Source of the DNA: Bermanella sp040371755
Lineage (GTDB): Bacteria > Pseudomonadota > Gammaproteobacteria > Pseudomonadales > Oceanobacteraceae
Length of the DNA stretch: 64,000 nucleotides
Assembly: GCF_040371755.1 (NCBI RefSeq)
Contig: NZ_BAABWE010000009.1
Location: 62,001-126,000 of the forward strand
Direction of reading: 5' to 3'
Shown here one piece after another: positions 34,602 through 43,045 of this stretch. Every line of letters begins with the position of its first letter. Within the stretch, counting starts at the first letter, position 1. The translations under genes and the position numbers were made by a program. The notes below the pieces were generated by a model, which saw only the letters and a program-made list of their open reading frames with translations, had not been told where the DNA came from and made no database searches.

Positions 34602-34865
34602 ATGGCGCTGATACAAGCATCCCCCAGCCAAGTCACCCACAGTAAAAGTGCAAGCTTGGCCACAATACTACCAGCAAATACCCCAATGCCTATTTGTTGT
34701 GATCAATGTGATCATGAACAAACTTATACAATGACGCAATTGCGCAAGCTACCAACACTTTCTTGTAAAGCATGTGGCGACTCACGAGCATTTAGCCATT
34801 TTGAACTAACAGTGGTTGAAAAAACCTTAAACGAACTGGGTTATTACTTACAAAAAACTGCATAA
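34602..34865 (+). CDS. Small zinc-ribbon-like protein
   Basis: An 87-residue protein with an RBS (TAGGAG, 34589-34594, 7 nt before the ATG). The first 28 residues are Ser/Thr/Ala-rich and probably disordered; then CCDQC (33-37) and CKAC (55-58) give two Cys pairs about 18 residues apart, a zinc-ribbon pattern. The last third is an amphipathic helix. No known family. A bidirectional terminator follows. It is a real gene judging by RBS and terminator, but its job is unknown. Confidence 0.65.
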   Translation: MALIQASPSQVTHSKSASLATILPANTPMPICCDQCDHEQTYTMTQLRKLPTLSCKACGDSRAFSHFELTVVEKTLNELGYYLQKTA

Positions 34866-34912
34866 CCCAGCCTAGTACACAAGATATCGCACTAATAAAA
34901 ATAATAGATACA

Positions 34913-34942
34913 AAAAAAGGAGGCCTTAGGGCCTCCTTTTTT
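34913..34942. terminator. Bidirectional terminator
   Basis: AAAAAAGGAGGCC (34913-34925) pairs with GGCCTCCTTTTTT (34930-34942), a 13-bp stem with A and T flanks, between the zinc-ribbon gene and the convergent tetR-type gene. Confidence 0.9.
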
Positions 34943-34957
34943 GTGGAGCTCACAAAT

Positions 34958-35671
34958 TTAGTCTTTTTCGGGTACTTCAATTTTCAAGATTAAAGACACC
35001 TGACGTTCTAATAAATCACGCTGTGCTTTATAGCTCAGCTGATCTTCCGTCATCAATAAAATTTCATATTCCACACGGCTTAATGTGCTGATTAAAATTT
35101 TAGCATCTTCTTTAGGATGTGAGCTGTGTACAAGATTCAAAAAATCAATCAGCTTTTGCTCCATGGCTTGAGCGTGTTGATTAGCTAAGCCACGCAGGTT
35201 TGGATTTAGCAAAGCCTCATAGCGGAAAGCTTGATCAGCAACCGCCATTTCACGAGAGTGAGTGGTTTTTTCTAACACATAGGCTAAAAGTTGATCCACC
35301 ATTACTTCAATCAGTTTTGGCCCAGTGGTTAATTCCGCCAGCTTTTTACCATCGGCATTTTCAAGAGGCTCATACATTTTACGAGTAAATACACTAACAA
35401 TGGACTGGGCTTTTTCAGCGTACAGCATGAAGGTATCACTGATCAGCTCTTGAATATCTTTAAAATAGTATGTAGTTGCAGCCAGCGGGACATTCGCTTC
35501 TTTGGCCACACTGCGGTGACGAATAGCACGTACCCCTTCGTTTACCACGATTCGCAAAGATGCTTCTAAAATAGCACGACGGCGTTGTTCGCTTCTGGCA
35601 CGGGATGTTTTACGCCCTCTATATTGAATAGGCGCAGCTTGATTATATGAAACCTTTTCTAGTGCGGTCAT
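34958..35671 (-). CDS. TetR-family transcriptional regulator
   Basis: A 237-residue TetR-type repressor. The N-terminal helix-turn-helix is clear: RRRAILEASLRIVVNEGVRAIRHRSVAKEANVPLAATTYYFKDIQELI spans residues about 31-78, with a basic leader (KTSRARSEQRRR). The C-terminal helical ligand-binding domain has no readable ligand. It may regulate itself and the divergent gene at 35903. No obvious operator was found in the 231-bp gap, although an orphan terminator lies there. Confidence 0.9.
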   Translation of the reverse strand: MTALEKVSYNQAAPIQYRGRKTSRARSEQRRRAILEASLRIVVNEGVRAIRHRSVAKEANVPLAATTYYFKDIQELISDTFMLYAEKAQSIVSVFTRKMYEPLENADGKKLAELTTGPKLIEVMVDQLLAYVLEKTTHSREMAVADQAFRYEALLNPNLRGLANQHAQAMEQKLIDFLNLVHSSHPKEDAKILISTLSRVEYEILLMTEDQLSYKAQRDLLERQVSLILKIEVPEKD

Positions 35672-35774
35672 ATACGGATTCCTAATGTAGCGTTATATAT
35701 ATTGTTATTATTTTTATTTTTTAGTTTTGGTGAGCGCGTACTAGATTACTGATTACAACGGCAAAATCAATTGC

Positions 35775-35801
35775 AAAAAAGGGCAAGTGCTTGCCTTTTT
35801 T
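35775..35801. terminator. Orphan terminator in a divergent intergenic region
   Basis: AAAAAAGGGCAAG (35775-35787) pairs with CTTGCCTTTTTT (35790-35801) with one wobble. Both adjacent genes start, rather than end, around it, so it ends no annotated gene. It may terminate a short unlisted transcript or insulate the two promoters. Confidence 0.65.
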
Positions 35802-35902
35802 AGAGTACTAACTCCATTTTAAACCTGCAAATTCAACTACTTGCATAGTTGGCTTAGTTCTTGATTAGTCATACTCATATTATTCTTTTTTGGTCAGCAA
35901 AC

Positions 35903-36352
35903 ATGATGGATATTCTTGGTTTTCCAAAGCGCATGATGCAGCAATTTGAACAAATGGCGCACACTGAAAAAGCCAGCGCCGTTTCAAACAAGCCGATTAA
36001 AACACCCGCCGTGGATATGGCCCTGTCTTCCATGAGTGAACGAATTGACTATCTATCTCAGCAGTTTGATGTAAAAGAATTGCCCGTGCAGGACTTAATG
36101 CCATTACAACAAAGCCTAAAAGACGCATTATTGATCCAACCTCATCAAGTACGGGCACAAGGCTTATTAACTCAACTGGCCTATCAACACCAACAAACCG
36201 GCCCCATGAACGTGGAGGCGGCACTGGAAACCCACTTGAGCACCCTAAAGGACAAACCCGCGGTCTTAGATGATTACAAAGAAAGTCAGCACATGCTCAA
36301 CATCATTCGCAATCTAGCCAGTGCTCGTGAGCAATCCATGCACGCCGCATAA
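35903..36352 (+). CDS. Unknown 149-residue protein
   Basis: A helical, Gln-rich, probably soluble protein starting at tandem ATGs 35903/35906 (the frame extends 14 codons upstream, but that stretch is poor and no good RBS distinguishes the starts). No signal peptide or known motif. Mid-region DLMPLQQSLKDALLIQPHQVRAQGLLTQLAYQHQQ may form an antiparallel helical hairpin. Located between a TetR regulator and the DUF481-like barrel gene, 41 bp upstream of the latter. Confidence 0.55.
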   Translation: MMDILGFPKRMMQQFEQMAHTEKASAVSNKPIKTPAVDMALSSMSERIDYLSQQFDVKELPVQDLMPLQQSLKDALLIQPHQVRAQGLLTQLAYQHQQTGPMNVEAALETHLSTLKDKPAVLDDYKESQHMLNIIRNLASAREQSMHAA

Positions 36353-36393
36353 ACTATGTTAAACTTACAGCTTAAGTTTTATGAATATAATTT

Positions 36394-37149
36394 ATGATGC
36401 TACTTAGAATACTTGCCCTGCTGTTACTCACTAACAGTGCCTATGCCATCACCAACATTGAAAGCCAACGCTTAAAAAGTAGTGAGCCTGGCACTTCTGG
36501 CAACATCAGCTTTACCCTTGATGGGGAACTGGGCGAAAGCGATGGATTTACCCTTGGCTCTTCTATGACGCTTATACGCTCATACATTAAAGACGAATGG
36601 ATTGTGCTATTTAATCGCGAATACTCTGAAGAAGAAGGGGAAGTCTATTCTGACGAAACCTTAATCCACCTTCGACACCTTACCAAGCATACAGATCACT
36701 GGGGACACGAGATATACACCCAATATGAAGAAGATCTATTCACTGATTTACGCAGCCGTTCATTGATTGGTGCCGGTGCTCGATACACCTTAAACTCAGA
36801 CCTTACACTAAAAACAGCCAACCACTTTGGCTTAGGGTTATTCTATGAAAATGAGGAATACGCTCGCACCATTACCGAAGACAACGAAGAGAATATACGC
36901 TTAAATATTTATTGGACGTACCGCAACAACGTAACCGAAAACACCACCTACACCAGTACGCTTTACTACCAACCAGATGTGGCTGCATTGAATGATACCA
37001 AAGGCCTTTGGCAAAATGCTGTCACTATCAGCGTAACCTCAACCATCAGCTTGCGTTTAAAGTGGGATCTAACCCATGATAACCACGCGCCAAACGGCAA
37101 CAGCGAAACCGATTTAAGCTACAACAGCATTATTATTTATAATTTTTAA
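36394..37149 (+). CDS. DUF481-like outer-membrane beta-barrel protein
   Basis: A 251-residue protein with a signal peptide (1-19, ending SAYA) and alternating hydrophobic/polar strands throughout (FTLDGELG, WIVLFNREYSE, YTQYEEDLFTDLRSRSLIGAGARYTL, NLRLNIYWTYRN). The last residue is Phe preceded by a strand ending YNSIIIYNF, the classical outer-membrane insertion signal. It resembles DUF481 (YdiY-like) proteins. Substrate or role unknown. Probably in the same transcript as the 35903 gene. Confidence 0.7.
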   Translation: MMLLRILALLLLTNSAYAITNIESQRLKSSEPGTSGNISFTLDGELGESDGFTLGSSMTLIRSYIKDEWIVLFNREYSEEEGEVYSDETLIHLRHLTKHTDHWGHEIYTQYEEDLFTDLRSRSLIGAGARYTLNSDLTLKTANHFGLGLFYENEEYARTITEDNEENIRLNIYWTYRNNVTENTTYTSTLYYQPDVAALNDTKGLWQNAVTISVTSTISLRLKWDLTHDNHAPNGNSETDLSYNSIIIYNF

Positions 37150-37180
37150 ACTTACTTTTAATTTGGCAAGTTCTGAGAAT

Positions 37181-37204
37181 GTAGAGTGGAGTAATCCACT
37201 CTAC
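37181..37204. repeat. Perfect inverted repeat between convergent genes
   Basis: GTAGAGTGGA (37181-37190), loop GTAA, TCCACTCTAC (37195-37204). No T-tract on either strand, so a REP-like element is as likely as a terminator. Confidence 0.5.
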
Positions 37205-37237
37205 ATCACTGCGGGAAAGATACTTAAATATGAAAAG

Positions 37238-37606
37238 TTATGCAGTGGCTAATAATCGATCAATGGTCGCCTTTAAGTGATCATCATCCGCAGGCTTAAT
37301 TAGGTAATCGCTCGCACCTTGACGCTTACCCCACATGATATCGGTTTCTTGATCTTTTGATGTCACGATTACAACCGGAATATGCTTAGTGCTTTCGCTT
37401 TTAGTGATTTTACGAGTAGCCTGAAAGCCATTCATATTCGGCATCACCACATCCATTAAGATGATATCAGGAAGCAATTCTGTGGCTTTTTCCACACCTT
37501 GTAGGCCATCTTCTGCCCAGTGTACGGTGTGCCCTTGTTTCTCTAGAAGTCGTTTATGACCTTCCATCATAGTAGCGGAATCGTCCACAATCAGTACTGT
37601 TGCCAT
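37238..37606 (-). CDS. pilH: PilH-like single-domain response regulator
   Basis: A 122-residue receiver domain without an output domain. VLIVDDSAT near 4-12, phosphoacceptor Asp in DIILMDVVMPN near 52, Thr in VIVTSKDQETD and Lys in YLIKP. The segment MWGKRQGASDYL is characteristic of PilG/PilH receivers controlling type IV pilus twitching through the Pil-Chp system. No pilG, pilI, pilJ or chpA neighbours are visible, so pathway membership is inferred. An ordinary CheY is less likely. Confidence 0.7.
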   Translation of the reverse strand: MATVLIVDDSATMMEGHKRLLEKQGHTVHWAEDGLQGVEKATELLPDIILMDVVMPNMNGFQATRKITKSESTKHIPVVIVTSKDQETDIMWGKRQGASDYLIKPADDDHLKATIDRLLATA

Positions 37607-37890
37607 GTTGCCTCTGTTTTTATAGTTAATGTTATGAGGAGTTTTGGGCTAAAACCCAATGACATCTGGCCAGTCTATCCCGCTAGCATGGGTTTCGTCT
37701 ACTTACCAATTGGTCAAGTATGCAACCGTGTTATAGCATGCTCATTTGCAATCGATACGCAGATATCTCATTTGCCCAGCTAAGTCACATATATACTGAA
37801 CAAATGACGAGCATCCCAACTCAACTTAGCCATATTTAAATGTCAGATTTCATCCGTGCATTATGCCGCAAAATACGCCAAGAAAGTATA

Positions 37891-38199
37891 TTAACCGCAA
37901 TATAACTTATTAATATATACCCAAAATGCAAAACTTAAACAGCTTATACCTAGAATACTCAGAACTAAAAAAGCGCCATACTGCTGCAAAAAAGAAGGCT
38001 TAGGTTGAGCCGCCAGCAATAACTCTCGCTGAGCTTCAAGTAGTAATTGAGTATCTTTACCGGCGTGCTCCATCAAGTGCCAAGCTGCTTCACGCCACGC
38101 AGGGTGGGACTTTCCTTCGCGTAAAATCAGAATGGCCTGCTGAATACGAAATCTAGGTTTGTATCCAAACTTAGAAGGTTCGCTGGGGTCGCCACTCAT
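37891..38199 (-). CDS. Unknown protein with one C-terminal membrane helix
   Basis: A 102-residue protein: a basic, probably cytoplasmic N-terminal two thirds (FRIQQAILILREGKSHPAWREAAWHLMEHAG) and a single hydrophobic helix near the C-terminus (about 76-96, YGAFLVLSILGISCLSFAFWVYI), a tail-anchor arrangement. I recognise no family. It overlaps the upstream 151-residue gene by 29 bp, indicating translational coupling. Confidence 0.6.
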   Translation of the reverse strand: MSGDPSEPSKFGYKPRFRIQQAILILREGKSHPAWREAAWHLMEHAGKDTQLLLEAQRELLLAAQPKPSFLQQYGAFLVLSILGISCLSFAFWVYINKLYCG

Positions 38200-38626
38200 G
38201 AAGCGCTATTCCTTGAATTTCTTGCATGGATCGTTGCAAATCAAAACGCCACAAGTTACGAGCCTTAAGCATATCCAACGCATCCACCTGACTATGCTTT
38301 AAAATGGCAACAACCTCTGAATCCGTTGTCACTTTAACTACATTAATAGCATCAACCATTTTCAGTAGCTTTAAGCAAAAACATCGGAAATCCTGAGCTG
38401 AATTGACATCACCTGTCGGCATGGATTCATGAGAAATATTCAACACTTCCTGTAGTTTTTGCTCAAATTGCTCATACCATAGCTGATAAGCAACCTGCTC
38501 CACATTTTGATCACAGTTCCGCTCTGCTTGGGCCAGCGCCTCATCAATAGCCTGAGCCATTTCAAACTGCGTTTTTCCTTTCAAACACATGTACTTAGGT
38601 TTGGGTTCATCCTGAGGAGAAGCCAT
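38171..38626 (-). CDS. Unknown 151-residue soluble protein
   Basis: A helical protein with several cysteines (CLKGK, ERNCDQ, FRCFCLKLLK) and no signal peptide. The middle part (YEQFEQKLQEVLNISHES) is acidic. No motif identified. The 29-bp overlap with the downstream tail-anchored gene suggests the two products work together. Divergent from the 38767 gene. Confidence 0.6.
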   Translation of the reverse strand: MASPQDEPKPKYMCLKGKTQFEMAQAIDEALAQAERNCDQNVEQVAYQLWYEQFEQKLQEVLNISHESMPTGDVNSAQDFRCFCLKLLKMVDAINVVKVTTDSEVVAILKHSQVDALDMLKARNLWRFDLQRSMQEIQGIALHEWRPQRTF

Positions 38627-38766
38627 ATTTTTCCCCTATACTTTATGAATGGGTTACTTAGTTTTAAAGCAGAGTTCATTAAAGTTGTCGAGTAATTAGC
38701 CGATATTACCCTAAAGGAATCGGCTGCCTGCGGCACTTGAAGTAGAATGGAAGATGTATCACACCT

Positions 38767-39666
38767 ATGAGTAATGCCAAATTGCCCGGCCCAGCCGGAT
38801 CGAAAAAGTCAAAAATAGGCCCTGTGGATATCGAAACATGGGCCAATCTGTTGCTACAGAAGATGTTCCCTGTTTGGTATTGTGTACGCTATGTTTCTGA
38901 AATGCCCATGGAAATGCTGGGTGACATCAACCCTAAAAGCTTTCTAGCCCATCGCTGGCTATCTGTGGCTGATACCAATAATGCCGCCGCTGACTCCCTT
39001 GAGAAAGCAGGGCCTCAATGGAAGGATCTAAGCCAGCTATTACGAAAAATCTACAGAACAAAGCGCTTTAAACGCTATCTCTCCATGAAAAATATCACCG
39101 CAGTAAAATCCAGCATTATTGACTATGATTATGGCGATATTTTGGAATACTCCGAAAACGAATGTAAAGACATACCCAAGCACCACGCTGAGCATTACGA
39201 CCAACTGACCGCCGAAGTGTTTGGCGATAAATCCATGCACCACCCTTTCGCCTACCGAGAATGGGATGGCCGCTACTATTACTGCAATGAAGAAGAGCCT
39301 AGGAAATTTGCATCATTGCTCCAGCACTGCCGAGACAAAGGCCGAGACTTAACCGTTAAAGCCGATATCGAAATCCAGCATGTGGATATGCGTACCGTTG
39401 AAATCATGCGCAGTCGTTATTGGTTGCTTCTGATGAAGCGTGAAACAGCCTACCAAGTGGCCTATTTAATTCGAGCCGCTAGAATACCCTGCCAAATGGC
39501 TGAGTTTGAATCTCGCCGTAGTGACTTAATCTTTTTGGTCCTAAAGAAAACCGATTACCGCACAGCCCAAATTGTCGAAGCTATGTTTCGTCGCCATTTC
39601 CCCCGAGGACTCATCGAATGGGGGCGCTATCTTTGCACTCACCAAGTACCTTTTCGTAATCGTTAA
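38767..39666 (+). CDS. Unknown 299-residue protein
   Basis: A soluble protein with an N-terminal basic leader (GPAGSKKSKIG) and many aromatic residues (WANLLLQKMFPVWYCVRYV, REWDGRYYYCNEEEPRKF). A region near 200-260 (TVEIMRSRYWLLLMKRETAYQVAYLIRAARIPCQMAEFE) is Arg-rich and amphipathic. No signal peptide, membrane helix or known domain. Followed 61 bp later by the DUF1244-HopJ gene. A conserved hypothetical at best. Confidence 0.6.
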   Translation: MSNAKLPGPAGSKKSKIGPVDIETWANLLLQKMFPVWYCVRYVSEMPMEMLGDINPKSFLAHRWLSVADTNNAAADSLEKAGPQWKDLSQLLRKIYRTKRFKRYLSMKNITAVKSSIIDYDYGDILEYSENECKDIPKHHAEHYDQLTAEVFGDKSMHHPFAYREWDGRYYYCNEEEPRKFASLLQHCRDKGRDLTVKADIEIQHVDMRTVEIMRSRYWLLLMKRETAYQVAYLIRAARIPCQMAEFESRRSDLIFLVLKKTDYRTAQIVEAMFRRHFPRGLIEWGRYLCTHQVPFRNR

Positions 39667-39727
39667 TTTGACCCACCAAAACAGCTAAGTACAATAGCTC
39701 AACTTTCCAATCGTTAAGTTGAGTACC

Positions 39728-40372
39728 ATGGATAAAAACGCCATCGAAGCCGCGGTTATGCGCCGCTTTTTGAAACACCTAGACACCCGTAAAGATGTGC
39801 AAAACATCCAACTAATGACTCTTGCAGGCTTCTGTCGCAACTGCCTAAGCAAATGGTATAAAAGTGCCGCTGAAGACGCAGGCGAAAGCATTGATGATCA
39901 AACAGCCCGCCAATGGGCTTACGGCATGAGCTATGAGCAATGGAAAAGCGAATATCAATTAGATACAGCTGAACATGAAATGGCCCTGTTTAATCAGCAA
40001 CAAGCCCTACAGAAAGACATGAGCGCATTTCGCGAACGTCTAGCCAGCGGTGAGAACCAGTTTAGTGAAACCCTAGCCCTTGTTGATAAATGGTACGAGC
40101 TAACCCCGAGCGCCTTTAAAAACGGCCAAGACGAATACACCGTTGACAACCCACAAGGCAAAAACGAAGGTAGCTTAAAGGTTTTTGCTCTGGGTCGATT
40201 AAACGGTTTCACCCCTGAACAAGCATTAGCAAGCTTTGGAGAACACTATCGTGATGTCATCGCCACTCCAGAAGGTAATGACCACCAAAACATACGCCAG
40301 TTTATGCGCCACGGCTGGGCCGGTATTCAATTCGAAAACGCGCCTCTTCGCCTAAAAGCCGTTGAGGCTTAA
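39728..40372 (+). CDS. DUF1244-HopJ domain fusion
   Basis: A 214-residue protein joining two families. Residues about 5-75 are DUF1244 (RFLKHLDTRKDVQNIQLM, FCRNCLSKWY, YGMSYEQWKSEYQ). Residues about 105-210 are the HopJ type III effector-like domain (KWYELTPSAFKNG, GSLKVFALGRLNGFTPEQAL, FGEHYRDVIATPEGNDHQNIRQFMRHGWAGI). HopJ-like proteins occur widely outside pathogens; no secretion system is nearby, so a housekeeping role is likelier than an effector. I take the ATG at 39728 over the TTG at 39719. Usually these are separate genes. Confidence 0.8.
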   Translation: MDKNAIEAAVMRRFLKHLDTRKDVQNIQLMTLAGFCRNCLSKWYKSAAEDAGESIDDQTARQWAYGMSYEQWKSEYQLDTAEHEMALFNQQQALQKDMSAFRERLASGENQFSETLALVDKWYELTPSAFKNGQDEYTVDNPQGKNEGSLKVFALGRLNGFTPEQALASFGEHYRDVIATPEGNDHQNIRQFMRHGWAGIQFENAPLRLKAVEA

Positions 40373-40437
40373 GCCACAAAGCAGTAAAGTAAAACGCCAG
40401 TGTCATCACTGGCCCATCTACGCGCAAGGAACTCAAC

Positions 40438-41112
40438 ATGGACGCGGCGAAACAAAGCACTGCGGCATTTCAACTTAAAGCCAGTTTGCACCCGTTTACG
40501 GTTTTACAACTCGACACTCAAGATACATCCGCCATTGTTTCTGATTTACAGCAGCGCCTAGCAAAAGCCCCGCAGTTGTTAAAAAATGCCCCTATTGTCA
40601 TCGAGCTGCCTAATCAGCCTATTTCTTTGGAATGGAGCGAAGAATTAATTACTGAATTAAAAGTCCTCGGTTTCATCCCAGTGGGCCTTCGCTGTCAACA
40701 AGAACAGCACAAAGTAGCTGAGCACCTAAACCTGCCTCTATTTAATGACAGCCCAAAAGCCAATAAAACGAAGCCCCCACAAAGCACACCTGCAAAATTA
40801 GTAAAACAAGCGGTACGCAGTGGCCAGCAAGTCATCAACCCTGAAGGTGACTTAGTGGTATTTGGTAACGTAGGCCAAGGGGCCGAAGTATTAGCCAGCG
40901 GCAGCATACATATTTACGGCACACTATATGGTCGTGCTTTAGCCGGTATCAACGGCGATACAACTGCCAGCATTACCTGCCAAAAATTAGAAAGTGAGCT
41001 ATTGGCCATTGCAGGGCAATACCAAGTCAGTGAGGATGTTGCCAACGAGCATCGACAACAGACTTGCCATATATTCTTAAAAGATGAACGCTTGATTATA
41101 CAAAGCGTTTAA
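40438..41112 (+). CDS. minC: Septum site-determining protein MinC
   Basis: Inhibitor of FtsZ polymerisation. The 224-residue protein has the MinC N-terminal domain (about 8-100) and the beta-helical C-terminal domain (about 120-220) with GQQVINPEGDLVVFGNVGQGAEVLASGSIHIYGTLYGRALAGI, which binds MinD. CAAGGAAC precedes the ATG. First gene of minCDE, followed 62 bp later by minD. Confidence 0.95.
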   Translation: MDAAKQSTAAFQLKASLHPFTVLQLDTQDTSAIVSDLQQRLAKAPQLLKNAPIVIELPNQPISLEWSEELITELKVLGFIPVGLRCQQEQHKVAEHLNLPLFNDSPKANKTKPPQSTPAKLVKQAVRSGQQVINPEGDLVVFGNVGQGAEVLASGSIHIYGTLYGRALAGINGDTTASITCQKLESELLAIAGQYQVSEDVANEHRQQTCHIFLKDERLIIQSV

Positions 41113-41174
41113 TAAATACTCAGTACATAATCAAGACAACGCAGGCTTAATGCCTGCCAAGCGAGCTAGAACAC

Positions 41175-41981
41175 ATGTCAAAAATCATCGTAGTCACATC
41201 CGGCAAAGGGGGAGTGGGGAAAACCACCACCAGTGCCGCCATTAGTACAGGTCTTGCGCTTAACGGTTACAAAACCGTTGTTATCGATTTTGATGTGGGC
41301 TTACGTAATCTAGATTTAATCATGGGCTGCGAACGCCGTGTTGTATATGACTTTGTTAATGTCATCAATGGCGAGTCCAACTTAAAACAAACCCTAATTA
41401 AAGATAAGCGCACCGAAAATTTATACGTGCTTCCGGCTTCACAAACTCGTGATAAAGACGCGCTTACCAAAGAAGGAGTTGGCAGAGTCCTTGATGAACT
41501 TAAACAAGAGTTTGATTTCATAATTTGCGACAGCCCAGCGGGCATCGAACAAGGGGCTCAAATGGCCCTGTATTTCGCTGACGAAGCCATCATAGTCACC
41601 AACCCAGAAGTGAGTTCGGTACGCGACAGCGATCGCATCATTGGTATTTTGCAAAGCAAGAGCCGTAAAGCAGAAAATGGCGAACAAGTAAAAGAACATT
41701 TATTGCTTACCCGTTACAACCCCAAGCGAGTTGACGACGGTGAAATGCTAGGGGTTACCGACGTTGAAGAAATTTTAGCGGTTGAACTATTAGGCGTAAT
41801 CCCTGAATCTCAAGATGTACTCAAAGCCTCTAACCAAGGCACTCCCGTCATACTTGAAAGCACCAGTGATGCAGGACAAGCCTATAACGACGCAGTACAA
41901 CGCCTTATTGGGAAAGACGTGCCTCATCGGTTCCTCGAAGCCCAAAAGAAAGGGTTTCTAGCACGAGTTTTTGGGGGGTAG
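41175..41981 (+). CDS. minD: Septum site-determining ATPase MinD
   Basis: Membrane-cycling ATPase that recruits MinC. 268 residues. Deviant Walker A GKGGVGKTT at about 10-18, IDFDVGLRNLD near 38-48 and CDSPAGIE near 117-124. The C-terminal amphipathic membrane-targeting helix is visible (FLEAQKKGFLARVFGG). The stop codon TAG is separated from the minE ATG by one base. Confidence 0.97.
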   Translation: MSKIIVVTSGKGGVGKTTTSAAISTGLALNGYKTVVIDFDVGLRNLDLIMGCERRVVYDFVNVINGESNLKQTLIKDKRTENLYVLPASQTRDKDALTKEGVGRVLDELKQEFDFIICDSPAGIEQGAQMALYFADEAIIVTNPEVSSVRDSDRIIGILQSKSRKAENGEQVKEHLLLTRYNPKRVDDGEMLGVTDVEEILAVELLGVIPESQDVLKASNQGTPVILESTSDAGQAYNDAVQRLIGKDVPHRFLEAQKKGFLARVFGG

Positions 41982-41982
41982 C

Positions 41983-42231
41983 ATGGGACTATTAAGCTTT
42001 TTTAAAAATGAACAACCTAAAAGCGCATCGGTAGCCAAAGAGCGATTACAGATTCTCGTCGCTCATGAGCGTAACCAGCGCAATGCCCCTGATTACCTTC
42101 CCGCTTTGCAAAAAGACATTATGGCGGTGGTGGCTAAATATGTGAGCATCACCGATGAGGAAATTCAGGTCGAAATAGACAGCAATGATAAGCTTTCAGT
42201 CTTAGAGTTGAACATTACATTGCCTAATTAA
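41983..42231 (+). CDS. minE: Cell division topological specificity factor MinE
   Basis: 82 residues from the ATG at 41983, just after minD; upstream in-frame codons overlap minD and are not needed. MGLLSFFKNE is the membrane-binding N-terminus; ERLQILVAHERNQR near 18-31 is the MinD-stimulating helix; the rest is the dimerisation domain. Drives pole-to-pole oscillation of MinCD. Last gene of the operon, followed by a strong terminator. Confidence 0.95.
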   Translation: MGLLSFFKNEQPKSASVAKERLQILVAHERNQRNAPDYLPALQKDIMAVVAKYVSITDEEIQVEIDSNDKLSVLELNITLPN

Positions 42232-42245
42232 TCACAACCCAAAAC

Positions 42246-42274
42246 AAAAAACGCCAGCTTAGCTGGCGTTTTTT
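42246..42274 (+). terminator. Terminator of minCDE
   Basis: Stem core ACGCCAGC (42251-42258) with GCTGGCGT (42262-42269), extended by A and T runs and ending in six T. It lies between convergent genes and may work both ways. Confidence 0.9.
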
Positions 42275-42294
42275 ATATAAGGCAAATAACACGC

Positions 42295-42582
42295 TTATGA
42301 AAAGCTAGCTGGATCTATCCACTTGCCTAAGGAGCGACGATCAACAATCAAGCCATCAGCATGATCCACAAAGCGAAACACCACCATATCCCCAATCTCA
42401 ACCCCTAAGTCAGTACTGTCACTCTCATAACGATACTGTTTATCGTCAATCACTAATTGATGGCGAAAATATTCAGGCTTACCTACCCACTCAATGAAAG
42501 GACCTTCGCTAGTAAAGGACTGCAATTCACCTTTACCTTGTTGCTTTTGAACCTTGTTGCGACGAAACCCACCTCGAGCCAT
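42295..42582 (-). CDS. Unknown small basic protein
   Basis: A 95-residue protein with a strongly basic start (MARGGFRRNKVQKQQGKGELQ) and a beta-rich remainder (FIEWVGKPEYFRHQLVIDDKQYRYESDSTDLGVEIGDMVVFRFVDHADGLIVDRRSLG). The pattern suggests an SH3/OB-like barrel, possibly RNA-binding, but I recognise no family. Convergent with minE and divergent from the parvulin gene. Confidence 0.6.
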   Translation of the reverse strand: MARGGFRRNKVQKQQGKGELQSFTSEGPFIEWVGKPEYFRHQLVIDDKQYRYESDSTDLGVEIGDMVVFRFVDHADGLIVDRRSLGKWIDPASFS

Positions 42583-42706
42583 GTACTCCCCCTGATGATC
42601 ATGAAACGATACATCCGCCCATAAGGCGGTTTAGCTGACGCATTCTACCTACTTGAGGTCAGTGTTTATAGTCTAGACTGAAAACAATTATATTGGGGGA
42701 TAAACC

Positions 42707-42973
42707 ATGCAAGCTCGGCATATATTATTAAAAACACCCTTACTGGTTGACCCCATATTAGAATTACTGGAACACGGTTCTGACTTTGCACAGCTAGCCC
42801 GTGAGCACAGTGCTTGTCCAAGCGCCGAAAATGATGGCGACTGGGGGCAATTAACTCAAGAAGCCCTACCCACTGAAATTTTAGACGCCCTGAATGAAGC
42901 TAATGTTGGTGAGATAATTGGCCCAATTAAAACCCGCCATGGATTACATTTAATTAAACTTGAAAGTGTTTAA
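42707..42973 (+). CDS. Parvulin-type peptidylprolyl isomerase
   Basis: An 88-residue minimal PpiC-type rotamase. ARHILLK (3-9) and the C-terminal RHGLHLIKL carry the conserved His residues of the parvulin active site; FAQLAREHSACPSAENDGDWG and VGEIIGPIKT are typical. No signal peptide, so cytoplasmic. TTGGGGG at 42692-42698 may serve as RBS. Monocistronic, convergent with trxB. Confidence 0.9.
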   Translation: MQARHILLKTPLLVDPILELLEHGSDFAQLAREHSACPSAENDGDWGQLTQEALPTEILDALNEANVGEIIGPIKTRHGLHLIKLESV

Positions 42974-43045
42974 TGCTTGCCCATTGAGTTTATGAAATGT
43001 GCGATATTTTTATTCTCACCACAAATACTAGTTATCTACATAAAA

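Noticed and set aside
39728..40372. HopJ similarity read as a type III secreted virulence effector
   Set aside because: HopJ-like proteins are widespread in non-pathogens, there is no secretion apparatus or chaperone nearby, and the domain is fused to DUF1244 without a secretion-type N-terminus.
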